This document shows, piece after piece, positions 51,524 to 64,000 of a DNA stretch of 64,000 nucleotides. The stretch spans positions 2,230,375 through 2,294,374 of the forward strand of contig NZ_CP139971.1 of assembly GCF_034424545.1 (NCBI RefSeq), given 5' to 3'. The notes under the pieces were generated by a model. It was given only the letters and a program-made list of their open reading frames with translations. It did not search any database and was not told the origin of the DNA. The translations under genes were made by a program, and so were the position numbers. The DNA is from Trinickia caryophylli (GTDB lineage: Bacteria > Pseudomonadota > Gammaproteobacteria > Burkholderiales > Burkholderiaceae). Every line of letters starts with the position of its first letter. Position 1 is the first letter of the stretch.

Positions 51524-51673
51524 GGTGCTTGGGGTGATTGAGGCGCTCGAGCCGGCGTACGCGCCGGTCGCCTTCGACATACGTCGGTTGCGCTGCCTCG
51601 AATCCTTGCTGGGCGGAGCCGGCAAGCGCGCGGCCGGGCGCCGCTTCCACCGTTCCCACTGTTCCCACTGTTC

Positions 51674-53002
51674 CTATTCGGAGCCCAGATAGAAGTAGCG
51701 AAAGAGAAACACGGCGGCGATGATCCAGACGATCGCCTTGACTTGCCGTGCGCGGCCCGTGAGCAATTTCAAACCTGCATAGGAAATGAAGCCGAACGCT
51801 ACGCCGTTTGCGATCGAGTACGTGAACGGCATCATGAGCGCGGTGAGCGCGGCGGGTACGACTTCCGTCGCGTCGTCCCAGGGCAGGTCGGCCAATTCGC
51901 GCAGCATCAGGCAAGAAACATAGAGTAGTGCGGGCGCGGTGGCATAGCCGGGCACGACGCCGGCGAGCGGCGCGATGAAGAGGCACGCGAGAAAGAGTAC
52001 GGCCACGGTGATGGCGGTCACGCCGGTGCGTCCCCCGGCCTGCACGCCGGAGGCACTTTCTATATAGGCGGTCGTGGACGAAGTGCCCAGCATGGCGCCT
52101 GCGACGATGGCGGTACTGTCCGCGAGCAGGGCTTTGTTGAGGCGGTGCATCTTGCCTTCGACGAGGAGCCCGGCGCGATTGGCCACGCCCATCAGCGTGC
52201 CCGTGGCATCGAACAGCTCCACGAGGAAGAAGACGAGGATGACGTTGACGATGCCGGCGGACAGCGCCGCGCGGATATCGAGGTGAAAGAGCGTCGGGTC
52301 GATCGAGGGCGGCGTGGAAATGACGCCGTGGAATTGATTGCCGCCGAAGAAGAACGAGAGCACCGTCACGCCGAGGATGCCGATGAGGATGGCGCCGCGC
52401 ACGCGCAGGTGGTCGAGCGCGACGATGGCGAAAAAGCCGATGGTGGCGAGGATGACGGGGGGCTTGTGCAGATCGCCGAGCGTGACGAGCGTGGCGGGGC
52501 TGCCGGCAACGACGCCTGCCGTTTTGAGCGAGATGATGGCGAGAAAGAGGCCGATGCCGCCTGTGATGGCGACTCGGATCGAGTGCGGGATGCCGTTGAC
52601 GATCAGCTCGCGGATGCGAAAAAGGGTGACGGCGAGGAACAGGCATCCGGAGATGAAGACGGCGCCGAGCGCGGCCTGCCAGGTGAAGCCCATGCCTTTG
52701 ACGACGGTGTAGGCGAAATAGGCGTTGAGGCCCATGCCCGGTGCGCAGGCGATGGGGTAATTGGCGTAGAGCCCCATGATGAGGGAGGCGAGGGCGGCGA
52801 CGAGGCAGGTTGCGACGAAGACGGCGTCGCGCGGCATGCCGGCGTCGCCGAGGATGGCTGGATTGACGAAGATGATGTAGGCCATCGTCAGGAAGGTGGT
52901 GACACCGGCGAGCACCTCGGTGCGCAGAGTGGTGCCGGCTTCATCGAAGCCGAAATAGCGTTTGGCGGATTCGAGCATAGGGAAGGTTCTGGTTTGTTCC
53001 AT
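51674..53002 (-). CDS. NCS2/AzgA-type purine permease
   Basis: 442 aa with about 12-14 membrane segments. TEVLAGVTTFLTMAYIIFVNP, ACAPGMGLNAYFAYTVVKG and GTSSTTAYIESASGVQAGGRTG are diagnostic of the AzgA (GhxP/AdeP) branch, which imports hypoxanthine, guanine or adenine with protons. ATG 53002 is chosen by family N-termini; 53020 and 52978 are possible. No riboswitch was seen upstream. Confidence 0.9.
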   Translation of the reverse strand: MEQTRTFPMLESAKRYFGFDEAGTTLRTEVLAGVTTFLTMAYIIFVNPAILGDAGMPRDAVFVATCLVAALASLIMGLYANYPIACAPGMGLNAYFAYTVVKGMGFTWQAALGAVFISGCLFLAVTLFRIRELIVNGIPHSIRVAITGGIGLFLAIISLKTAGVVAGSPATLVTLGDLHKPPVILATIGFFAIVALDHLRVRGAILIGILGVTVLSFFFGGNQFHGVISTPPSIDPTLFHLDIRAALSAGIVNVILVFFLVELFDATGTLMGVANRAGLLVEGKMHRLNKALLADSTAIVAGAMLGTSSTTAYIESASGVQAGGRTGVTAITVAVLFLACLFIAPLAGVVPGYATAPALLYVSCLMLRELADLPWDDATEVVPAALTALMMPFTYSIANGVAFGFISYAGLKLLTGRARQVKAIVWIIAAVFLFRYFYLGSE

Positions 53003-53195
53003 GACGGTTGTGGGCCCCATGCGGGCGGTCAGGCCAAGTCAGCGCTTCAACGCTGCGTCAAAACGTCGTATGCGGGCTGTGCCTTACTCTACACAGCCGG
53101 CGCGGCGAAGCTAGCGGCCCGCCGTAATAGCGACTATTTGCCCGGCAGCACCTGCGCGCATGGCTCGTGCCGCGATTATCGCGGCGCCAGGGGCC

Positions 53196-53951
53196 TTAGC
53201 GCCGATGGAGCAACGCATCCAGGACATCGATCGGCAGCGGGAAAACGATAGTGGAGTTTTTGTCGGCAGCGATTGTAGTAAGCGTTTGCAGATAGCGCAA
53301 TTGCATGGCCTGGGGTTGCCTGGCGAGGGTCTGTGCGGCTTCGAGGAGCTTTTGCGAGGCTTGCAGCTCGCCGTCGGCATGAATGACCTTGGCGCGGCGC
53401 TCGCGCTCCGCCTCTGCCTGCCGCGCGATGGCGCGGATCATGGATTCGTTGATGTCCACATGCTTGATCTCGACGTTGGATACCTTGATGCCCCAGGCAT
53501 CGGTTTGCGTGTCGAGCACTTTCTGGATATCGGCATTGAGCTGCTCGCGTTCGGCGAGCAGTTCGTCGAGCTCGTGCTTGCCGAGCACCGCGCGCAGCGT
53601 CGTTTGCGCGAGCTGACTGGTTGCTTCGAAAAAGCGGGCAACCTGGATGACGGCCCGCTCCGGATCGACGACGCGAAAATAAACGACGGCATTGACCTTG
53701 ACGGACACGTTGTCGCGCGTAATGACGTCCTGCGGCGGCACGTCGAACACGACGGTGCGCAAATCCATCCGTACGGCTTGCTGAATGATCGGGACGATGA
53801 GCACGAGCCCGGGCCCCTTGACCTTCCAAAAGCGTCCGAGCATGAAGACGACGCCGCGCTCGTACTCGCGAAAAATGCGGATCGACGACGCCACGAGGAT
53901 GATGGCGAAAAAAATGAGCAGGCTACTGAAGCCGAACGTAAAGCCGATCAT
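53196..53951 (-). CDS. Slipin (SPFH/band 7 protein, stomatin-like)
   Basis: 251 aa. One N-terminal membrane helix (about 5-24), then the SPFH domain ([40 protein letters not shown]) and a coiled-coil stretch rich in Glu/Arg/Ala. AAGGAGA precedes ATG 53951 inside the end of nfeD; the genes overlap by ATGA. Slipin-NfeD pairs form membrane-microdomain complexes in which the NfeD protease can cut the slipin C-terminus. Confidence 0.92.
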   Translation of the reverse strand: MIGFTFGFSSLLIFFAIILVASSIRIFREYERGVVFMLGRFWKVKGPGLVLIVPIIQQAVRMDLRTVVFDVPPQDVITRDNVSVKVNAVVYFRVVDPERAVIQVARFFEATSQLAQTTLRAVLGKHELDELLAEREQLNADIQKVLDTQTDAWGIKVSNVEIKHVDINESMIRAIARQAEAERERRAKVIHADGELQASQKLLEAAQTLARQPQAMQLRYLQTLTTIAADKNSTIVFPLPIDVLDALLHRR

Positions 53952-55459
53952 GAAGTTCTCCTTTCATTGGCGCTCGGTGCTTGTTCCGGGCTGTGCGCGG
54001 GGCAGGGAGGATCGAGCGGCGCGACGGTCAGCGTAAGGCCACTGCGCGCGGTGACGCGTACGCGGCATCCGGGCGCAAGCGGTTGAGCACAGCGCACGCG
54101 CCAGCGTTCGCCTTGCACGCGGGCCCAGCCCGTCATTTCGGGCGCCGCGTCCTCCTGGGCCTGCAAGCCCTGGTCGATGATTTCGCCGGTGCTGCCGATC
54201 AGTGCCTGCGCGCCGGTGACGACGGGGCGCAGGCGGGCCTGCATGGCGAAGCGCGAGACGAAAAGGACCAAAACGAGGCCTGTGGTGGCGAGCGCGGCGA
54301 TGACGGGCCAGGGTATGCCGTAGCCGGGCACGTCGGTATCGATGAGCATGACGGCGCCCGCCGCGAAGGCGACGATACCGCCGAAGCCCAGGGAGCCGAA
54401 GGTCGGCAGGAACGCTTCGGCGACCAGAAAAGCAAGTCCGAGAAAGATCAGGGCGAGCCCCGTATAACTTATCGGCAGTAGTTGCAGCGCAAAGAGCCCG
54501 AGCAGCAGTGAAATGGCGCCGGCCACGCCCGGCAGTACGAAGCCCGGGTTGGCGAACTCGAAGAAAAGCCCGTACACGCCGATCGTGAGCAGGATAAGCG
54601 CGACGTTCGGATCGGTGATGACGGCGAGCGCGCGCGTGCGCCAATCGGGCTCGAGCGTGACGATGGGGGCATGCGCGGTGGCCAGTTGCCTCGCACCGGC
54701 CGCGGTCTCGACACGCCGGCCATCGAGTTTGCGCAGCAGCTCCGCGGTATCGCTCGCCATCAAGTCGATCACATGCTGCTCGAGGGCCTCGTTTGCCGGC
54801 AAACTTACGGCCTCGCGGACGGCGCGCTCGGCCCAGGCAGGGTTGCGCCCGCGCATCTGAGCGAGGCTGCGGATATAGGCTGAGGCGTCGCCGATCCGTT
54901 TTCTTGCCTCGGTGGACTGCGTATCGGACGCACGGGGTTCCGAGGCCTTTTCGGTAGCGTCGCCGCTGCCGGGCGTTCTGCCCCCGCCGCCGATCTCGAT
55001 CGGCGTGGCGGCGCCGAGGTTCGTGCCGGGCGCCATGGCGGCGATGTGCGCGGCATAGACGATATAGGTGCCAGCGCTGGCGGCGCGTGCCCCGCTGGGC
55101 GCAACGAAGGCTGCGACGGGCACGGGCGACGCGAGAATCGCCTTGATGATCTGTCGCATCGACGTATCCAGCCCACCGGGCGTGTCGAGTTCGATGACGA
55201 CGAGCGCCGCTTCCTGGTGGGCGGCGCGCGTGAGGCCACGCGTGATGAAATCGGCCGAAGCGGGGCTGATCGCGCCGGAGACACGGATGACGATTGCTTC
55301 GTTTGCCGCGGCGGCGTCGGGGAGGGCAGCCGCCAACGAGGCAAGCCCGGCGAGCAACAACGCTGCGCCGACGAGGCGTGCCACCGGCGCCCAGGCGCGG
55401 CGGGCATGCGGCACGCGACCGGATGCGCGCGCGCCAAGAGGGGAGTGGCGGGTTTCCAT
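53948..55459 (-). CDS. nfeD: NfeD family membrane serine protease (long form)
   Basis: 503 aa: signal peptide, ClpP-like protease domain (about 55-235), four to five membrane helices (about 280-395), and a C-terminal OB-fold NfeDC domain (about 420-490). The catalytic Ser is expected in [12 protein letters not shown] and the Lys of the dyad probably in EARKRIGDA. An extra Gly/Ser/Thr-rich insertion sits at about 165-190. Paired with the slipin by a 4-bp overlap. Confidence 0.9.
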   Translation of the reverse strand: METRHSPLGARASGRVPHARRAWAPVARLVGAALLLAGLASLAAALPDAAAANEAIVIRVSGAISPASADFITRGLTRAAHQEAALVVIELDTPGGLDTSMRQIIKAILASPVPVAAFVAPSGARAASAGTYIVYAAHIAAMAPGTNLGAATPIEIGGGGRTPGSGDATEKASEPRASDTQSTEARKRIGDASAYIRSLAQMRGRNPAWAERAVREAVSLPANEALEQHVIDLMASDTAELLRKLDGRRVETAAGARQLATAHAPIVTLEPDWRTRALAVITDPNVALILLTIGVYGLFFEFANPGFVLPGVAGAISLLLGLFALQLLPISYTGLALIFLGLAFLVAEAFLPTFGSLGFGGIVAFAAGAVMLIDTDVPGYGIPWPVIAALATTGLVLVLFVSRFAMQARLRPVVTGAQALIGSTGEIIDQGLQAQEDAAPEMTGWARVQGERWRVRCAQPLAPGCRVRVTARSGLTLTVAPLDPPCPAHSPEQAPSANERRTS

Positions 55460-55780
55460 CGTTTTTCGATCCAGCGCATCGGTGCGCCGCCGCCGGCGGC
55501 AACAGGCCGCCCTGACGTCTAAAGCTTAGGACGATTCCGCCGCGACGGGTAACGGTGGGTGGGCGACCGCCCCCTATTTCGATGATATCCCGCGCGCGTC
55601 GCATTCGTGTATGCCTGCGCCCGCCCGCCTCCCACGGTTATCGTGCCAAACCGTTGTCCGGGAGATAATGGGCCAAAAGCATCGATCTGCTTCTCACGGC
55701 ATTCGGCCCGGGGGCTGCCCGCCGGAGATGCGGTATGTCCCTACAGGGTACCTGGGCGCATGAGCGCACGAACCGGCGCT
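55460..55780. other. Intergenic region upstream of nfeD
   Basis: 321 bp holding the promoter of nfeD and the 3' flank of the small gene at 55781. No gene, terminator or operator could be supported. Confidence 0.4.
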
Positions 55781-55981
55781 CTAGCGCTGAGCGATTCGTA
55801 CGTCATATCCGGCATCGTAGAAAGCAACGAGGAATTCCTCTGCAAAGAGCCAGGAGTCGACTTCGACGGTGTTCGTGCACGCGTCCGTGACGACCTTTGC
55901 ATCAGGGTCGACAGAAATGATGGCGCTCCGGATTTTCGGAGCGTCATGGTCGGATAGGTTTTCCAGGATCCTGAACTTCAT
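55781..55981 (-). CDS. Small conserved-looking protein (66 aa), HMA-like size
   Basis: MKFRILENLSDHDAPKIRSA ... VVTDACTNTVEVDS ... FLVAFYDAGYDVRIAQR. The length and alternation of strands and helices (an alpha-beta pattern ending in a GYDV strand) recall heavy-metal-associated folds, but the CxxC metal motif is missing. Function unknown. GGTGGAAAG precedes ATG 55981. Confidence 0.6.
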   Translation of the reverse strand: MKFRILENLSDHDAPKIRSAIISVDPDAKVVTDACTNTVEVDSWLFAEEFLVAFYDAGYDVRIAQR

Positions 55982-56272
55982 CTTTCCACCGGTTTGGTTG
56001 GATATCGTGGATGCGGACTGTCCGTATTCAGCAACGACCGTGAATCGGCGCGCCTATTGCCCGCGCCAGCCGCGTTTCTCACGTTACCGCGGGGAAGCGG
56101 GACGATATTGCTCTGGATCAAGTCGGCGATATATGTATCACAATATGATATATAGCGGATCGCGCCTGCGGCTGCGACGAGTGCCGCGGCGAGTGCTGCC
56201 GCGAGAAGCAGCGACGCAGCCGTGGGCGTGGCTACGGGCGGAACCGAGCGTTGTGGTCAAAGAGAGAAGAGT

Positions 56273-57376
56273 ATGGATGCGAAGCGAAAGAGCGACTGGG
56301 ACCCCCGATCGGAGGAGGTGCGGCGCGACCAGGTGGCCGTCTACGACGAGATGCGGGGCCGCTGCCCTGTCGCGCACAGCGAATATTTGCATTGGTCGCT
56401 GTTTCGGCACGAGGACGTCATGCGCGTGCTCAATGAACCGGAAACGTTCAGCAGTGCGGTATCGCACCACCTGTCCGTGCCGAACGGCATGGATCCGCCC
56501 GAACACGCGCAATACCGCGAGATCATCGAGCCGTACTTCGATCCCGAGCGAATGGCCGCCTTCGAGCCGAAGTGCCGGAGTATTGCTGCGAGCCTGGTCG
56601 ATGCCTTGCCGCGGCACGGTGAGGTGGAGTTTATGGCCGGATTCGCCGAGGCGTTTGCAATGCGAATCCAATGCGCCTTTCTCGGCTGGCCTGGGCAATT
56701 GCATGTTCCGCTGCGCGAGTGGGTTCGCCGGAATCATGCTGCCACGCTCTCGGGCGACAAGCGCGCAATGGGTAGCGTCGCCGTCCAGTTCGACGGTTAT
56801 ATCAGCGCGCTGCTCACGGAGCGCCGCCGGCTCGGTTGCGATGCTCCCGAGGACATCACGACGAGTCTGATGCGAGCGCACATAGGCGGGCGGCCGCTGA
56901 GCGACCCGGAGATCGTCAGCATTTTGCGAAACTGGACGGTAGGGGAACTGGGTACGATAGCGGCCTGCGTCGGCATCCTCGCGCAGTACCTGGCCGTACG
57001 CCCGGACGTGCAGGAACAGGTCCGCGCGCACAGCGCATTGCTGCCCGCGGCTATCGACGAGATACTGCGCATCCGTCCGCCGCTTATCGCGAACCGCCGC
57101 GTTGCGGCCAAGGCCGTGAATATCGGTGGACGCAACATCGAGGCCGGAGAGCGAATCACACTGATATGGGCGTCCGCGGATCGCGATGAGGCGGCCTTTG
57201 GCAACTCCGATGAGTTCCGGCTCGACCGCGATCCGGATAAGAACCTGTTATACGGTGCGGGCATTCATGCGTGTCCGGGCGCACCGCTCGCCCGGCTCGA
57301 GTTGCGTGTGGTGATGGAAGAACTGTTGGCGAAAACCACGCGGCTTGCGCTTGTATCGGATAGCCCGTCTGTGTGA
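56273..57376 (+). CDS. Cytochrome P450 (orphan)
   Basis: 367 aa, short for a P450. Heme loop YGAGIHACPGAPLAR with the Cys ligand, the ExxR motif in IDEILRIRPP, and the GMDPPEHAQYREIIEPYF segment typical of bacterial class I P450s. The I-helix reads WTVGELGTIAA: the Thr is kept but the acidic partner of the acid-alcohol pair is replaced by Gly. AGAGAGAAG precedes ATG 56273. No ferredoxin, reductase or pathway gene is adjacent, so the substrate is unknown. An AT-rich patch near 56130-56160 is the probable promoter. Confidence 0.9.
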   Translation: MDAKRKSDWDPRSEEVRRDQVAVYDEMRGRCPVAHSEYLHWSLFRHEDVMRVLNEPETFSSAVSHHLSVPNGMDPPEHAQYREIIEPYFDPERMAAFEPKCRSIAASLVDALPRHGEVEFMAGFAEAFAMRIQCAFLGWPGQLHVPLREWVRRNHAATLSGDKRAMGSVAVQFDGYISALLTERRRLGCDAPEDITTSLMRAHIGGRPLSDPEIVSILRNWTVGELGTIAACVGILAQYLAVRPDVQEQVRAHSALLPAAIDEILRIRPPLIANRRVAAKAVNIGGRNIEAGERITLIWASADRDEAAFGNSDEFRLDRDPDKNLLYGAGIHACPGAPLARLELRVVMEELLAKTTRLALVSDSPSV

Positions 57377-57621
57377 ATGCGGTGTACCCGGCCGCTGGCT
57401 ATTCGGTCTTGCCGCTATGGATCGAGTAGGCAGGGCGAACATCGATTGATTGGAACGGCTTCGCTTGCCTCAGCTCGGACATGAACCCGCGAAGGTCTGG
57501 CGGGCCAATGGTGGCGTCGAGCCGGATCGGCGGGGGCGGGCCGACCATATCGGCGGACGAGGCACATTCCGTCGGGCAGACGGGCGCGATACCCGCCCGC
57601 TGCCGCTGTGCTTGCCCCGGT

Positions 57622-58536
57622 TCAAAAGATCGATCGCCCGGAATAAGTCGTCAGCCACTCTAATGCCAGCGTGCCGGCGAGGGAATTGCCGTTTGCGTCG
57701 AGCCCGGGCGACCAGACGCATACGGCCATCTCCCCAGGCAGCACGGCCACGATTCCGCCGCCCACGCCGCTCTTGGCGGGCAACCCCACGCGATAGACGA
57801 AGTCGCCCGCGGCATCGTAGGTGCCGCAGGTCAACATGAGCGCGGAGAGGCGTTTGGCCGAGCTTGGATCGAGCACGCGCTCGTTCGTAGCGGGCGCAAT
57901 CCCGCTGTTCGCGAGAAAGAGGGCCGCGCGCGCGAGTTCGACGCAGTTCATTTCGATCGCGCACTGACGGCAATACGCATCGACGACCGACTCCGGCGGC
58001 ATGTGCAGATTGCCGAAGCTCGCGATGAAATGAGCCATGGCGCGATTTCGTTCGGCATGCAGAAGCTCGGACTGCGCAACGCGCGAATCGTAATCGACGT
58101 CTGCGGCGCCGCTCAGGCGGCGCACGAACTGAACGAGCGCGGTTTCGGCGCGCACGAAGCGGCGGCAGAGCACGTCGGTGACGACTAGTGCGCCGGCGTT
58201 GATGAATGGATTGCGCGGCAGACCGCGCTCGGTTTCGAGCTGCACGAGCGAGTTGAATGCCGTCCCCGATGGTTCGCGACCGACCCGTTGCCAGAGGGCG
58301 TCGCCGAGCAGTTGGAAGGCGAGCGTGCACGCGAACAGTTTCGAGATGCTTTGGATCGAGAAGCGTTCGTCGGCGTCGCCGACGCGATACACGTCGCCGG
58401 CGAGTGTGACGATGGCCATGCCGAAGCTGTCGGCAGGCACTTTTGCCAGTTCGGGAATGTAGTTCGCCACGCGCCCAATGGAACGCCATGGCGTGATGTC
58501 GTTATAGATCTGGTCGAGAATGGGTTGGTAGTTCAT
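57622..58536 (-). CDS. glsA: Glutaminase
   Basis: 304 aa, beta-lactamase-like fold glutaminase hydrolysing glutamine to glutamate and ammonia. The catalytic S-x-x-K is in FSIQSISKLF; conserved GREPSGTAFNS, NPFINAGALV, SFGNLHMPP and GVGGGIVAVLPG are all present. ATG 58536 is preferred over the TTG two codons upstream. Confidence 0.95.
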   Translation of the reverse strand: MNYQPILDQIYNDITPWRSIGRVANYIPELAKVPADSFGMAIVTLAGDVYRVGDADERFSIQSISKLFACTLAFQLLGDALWQRVGREPSGTAFNSLVQLETERGLPRNPFINAGALVVTDVLCRRFVRAETALVQFVRRLSGAADVDYDSRVAQSELLHAERNRAMAHFIASFGNLHMPPESVVDAYCRQCAIEMNCVELARAALFLANSGIAPATNERVLDPSSAKRLSALMLTCGTYDAAGDFVYRVGLPAKSGVGGGIVAVLPGEMAVCVWSPGLDANGNSLAGTLALEWLTTYSGRSIF

Positions 58537-58952
58537 ACGCAAAGGTGCAGCGATGGCGTTCGGGGCCGTCCGGCTACCTAACTGTCTGTTTGTCGTCTGT
58601 TTGTCTATAGGCCGCTATGTATACGCCTCTAAGGTTGGGCGGATGCCGGCGGCGGAGCCCGTATGGAACAGGCAGCGGCGCCGGCCGTCAAGCGTTGCGA
58701 CGTGGGTTGCGAATGCCGGCCCGCAAGATTCGGAATACGTGGCGTCGAGCGACGCGAGGGTACTTGCGCTCTTCGAGGAAGGCGCCTAGAATCACGCCCT
58801 TTCCGCGCTACCGAAAGCGGCGGCGCGGGGGAAGCGAAGGGTTGTAGCGATGGAGTGGCGAGGCGTTGTGCGAGGTTTGTGCGCGGTAAGTGGAAGGGCG
58901 CAACGCAACGGCCGAGTCGATGGGTGAAGCGAGCAGCGATGCAAAAAACCTG
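58537..58952. other. Gene-free region upstream of the rRNA operon
   Basis: About 415 bp. Near 58588-58609 an 11-bp unit GTCTGTTTGTC occurs twice in tandem. The rest would contain upstream activating sequences of the rRNA promoter, but no Fis-type sites could be identified with confidence. Confidence 0.4.
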
Positions 58953-58981
58953 TTGACGAAAAGCGAAACGCTCTGCATAAT
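58953..58981 (+). promoter_or_regulatory. rRNA operon promoter
   Basis: TTGACG, 17-bp spacer, CATAAT: near-consensus sigma-70 -35 and -10 about 270 bp before 16S. Confidence 0.85.
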
Positions 58982-59055
58982 CTCGCTTCTCTGCTGCTGA
59001 TGCAGCAACGCAAGACGGGCGGTACGGAAGGTAGGTACTGCGGTGTTGAGCGACG

Positions 59056-59068
59056 TGATCTTTAACAA
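59056..59068 (+). promoter_or_regulatory. boxA antitermination site in the rRNA leader
   Basis: TGATCTTTAACAA, one base from the E. coli boxA TGCTCTTTAACAA, in the leader between promoter and 16S. Confidence 0.8.
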
Positions 59069-59254
59069 TTCACAGCCGATAAGTGTGGGTACTTGATGGC
59101 GAGCGCAGTCGAATCCTTCGGGGTTCGATGAAGCGAAAGTATCAAGTCTCACGCTGTATTGAGAGTAAGGTTTGTCCGTCGAGAGATGGATGAATCCTGT
59201 CAGTACGTTGAGTGAGCGACCGACTCGAGAGAGTCGAAAACAGTAACAGGTATT

Positions 59255-60785
<1,531 letters not shown>

Positions 60786-60849
60786 CCAGAGCTTGCGCGC
60801 TCAAAATTAAGTACTCACGCTTATCGGCTGTGAAGATTGACAGACTCAG

Positions 60850-60926
60850 GGGTCTGTAGCTCAGTCGGTTAGAGCACCGTCTTGATAAGGCGGGGGTCGT
60901 TGGTTCGAATCCAACCAGACCCACCA
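60850..60926 (+). tRNA. tRNA-Ile (GAT)
   Basis: 77 nt with encoded CCA. Acceptor GGGTCTG/CAGACCC, anticodon GAT, T-loop GGTTCGAATCC. Standard spacer tRNA. Confidence 0.97.
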
Positions 60927-61037
60927 ATTGCGATGATCGTTAGTGCTTTAGCACTTACGAGCATCTCACTCCCGAAGGGAGTTAAGCGGTGGTGATAAGC
61001 GACGGAGCTATCTGAGTGTCAAATTGGTTGTGCCTTG

Positions 61038-61113
61038 GGGGGCATAGCTCAGCTGGGAGAGCACCTGCTTTGCAAGCAGGGGGTCGTCGGTTCGATCCCG
61101 TCTGCCTCCACCA
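61038..61113 (+). tRNA. tRNA-Ala (TGC)
   Basis: 76 nt with encoded CCA. Acceptor GGGGGCA/TGCCTCC, anticodon TGC, T-loop GGTTCGATCCC. Confidence 0.97.
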
Positions 61114-61203
61114 TCGTCCCCAATGACAAATGCGTGAGCGCATCCGCTCGAGCCTTTGTCATTGGCGATAGAGCCAGTCAGAGCGACTGAACAAGTCGGC
61201 TGT

Positions 61204-61216
61204 CGATCTTTAACAA
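61204..61216 (+). promoter_or_regulatory. boxA in the 16S-23S spacer
   Basis: CGATCTTTAACAA, second boxA-like element, upstream of 23S, as is usual for rRNA operons. Confidence 0.75.
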
Positions 61217-61396
61217 TCTGGAAGAAGTAGTAATGGATATTGGAAGCGTCTGATGAGATGGACGTGGAAGATATCAATGGGTAGTGATTGTATCGAAGTA
61301 TGAAAAGGGAATCGAAAGATGCCCTTGGAATACGGCACAAATGCGAGAACTCAACCTGTAGCGCAAGCGGCTCGAAGAGAGACGCTCTCGTTATAG

Positions 61397-64000
<2,604 letters not shown>

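Noticed and set aside
57580..57621. A GC hairpin between the P450 and glsA ends as a bidirectional terminator.
   Set aside because: Short stem and no T-run on either strand.

Overview
The window is a high-GC chromosomal segment from a Burkholderiaceae bacterium. Its 16S rRNA, its 16S-Ile-Ala-23S operon and Burkholderia-type small families (DUF3331, DUF3079) point to the Burkholderia/Paraburkholderia/Trinickia group. The 16S variable regions look closer to Paraburkholderia/Trinickia than to B. gladioli, but I could not run a comparison.

Layout. 1-2.7 kb: glycine-betaine catabolism, with the end of gbcB, a betaine-binding protein and purU. 2.8-18.6 kb: one giant non-ribosomal peptide synthetase (about 5120 aa) on the minus strand, preceded by a small ORF with a perfect ribosome binding site. 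Its order is C-A-T, C-A-T, C-C-A-T, C-A-T-TE. The predicted residues are Leu-Ser-Ser-Leu, and a second, internal starter-like C domain sits in module 3. This matches what I know of the icosalide synthetase of Burkholderia gladioli, a two-tailed lipodepsipeptide assembly line, and it is the most notable content of the window. 18.9-23.5 kb: an LprI-like periplasmic protein, a DUF3331 protein, an ammonium transporter, a pair of 65-bp repeats with DnaA-box-like sites, a diguanylate cyclase and a DUF3079 protein. 23.7-28.5 kb: a dicarboxylate permease with a DctB/DctD two-component system, behind a near-consensus sigma-54 promoter. 28.6-30.7 kb: an aldo-keto reductase and a DMT exporter.

30.7-40.3 kb: a tightly coupled eight-gene operon, rpiR-iaaA-gsiABCD-dmpA-dppA. 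It couples a glutathione-type peptide importer to three unusual peptidases (isoaspartyl, P1/DmpA and D-amino acid specific). 40.6-48.7 kb: a second long operon with a DapA-family aldolase, an Fe-alcohol dehydrogenase, an in-frame acid-sugar kinase-PdxA2 fusion, a Na+/solute symporter, a BNR/sialidase-like protein and a DeoR repressor. Three copies of a 17-bp dyad lie upstream. 48.9-49.8 kb: a tetR-SMR efflux pair with a perfect 28-bp operator palindrome. 50-58.5 kb: small proteins, a ferredoxin, an NCS2 purine permease, a slipin-NfeD pair, an orphan cytochrome P450 and a glutaminase. 58.9-64 kb: a ribosomal RNA operon, cut off inside 23S.

The NRPS appears self-contained. It ends in its own thioesterase, and I see no MbtH protein, phosphopantetheinyl transferase, exporter or dedicated regulator beside it. 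The other operons are ordinary catabolic and housekeeping modules, several with readable operators. No insertion sequences, prophage or CRISPR arrays were seen.
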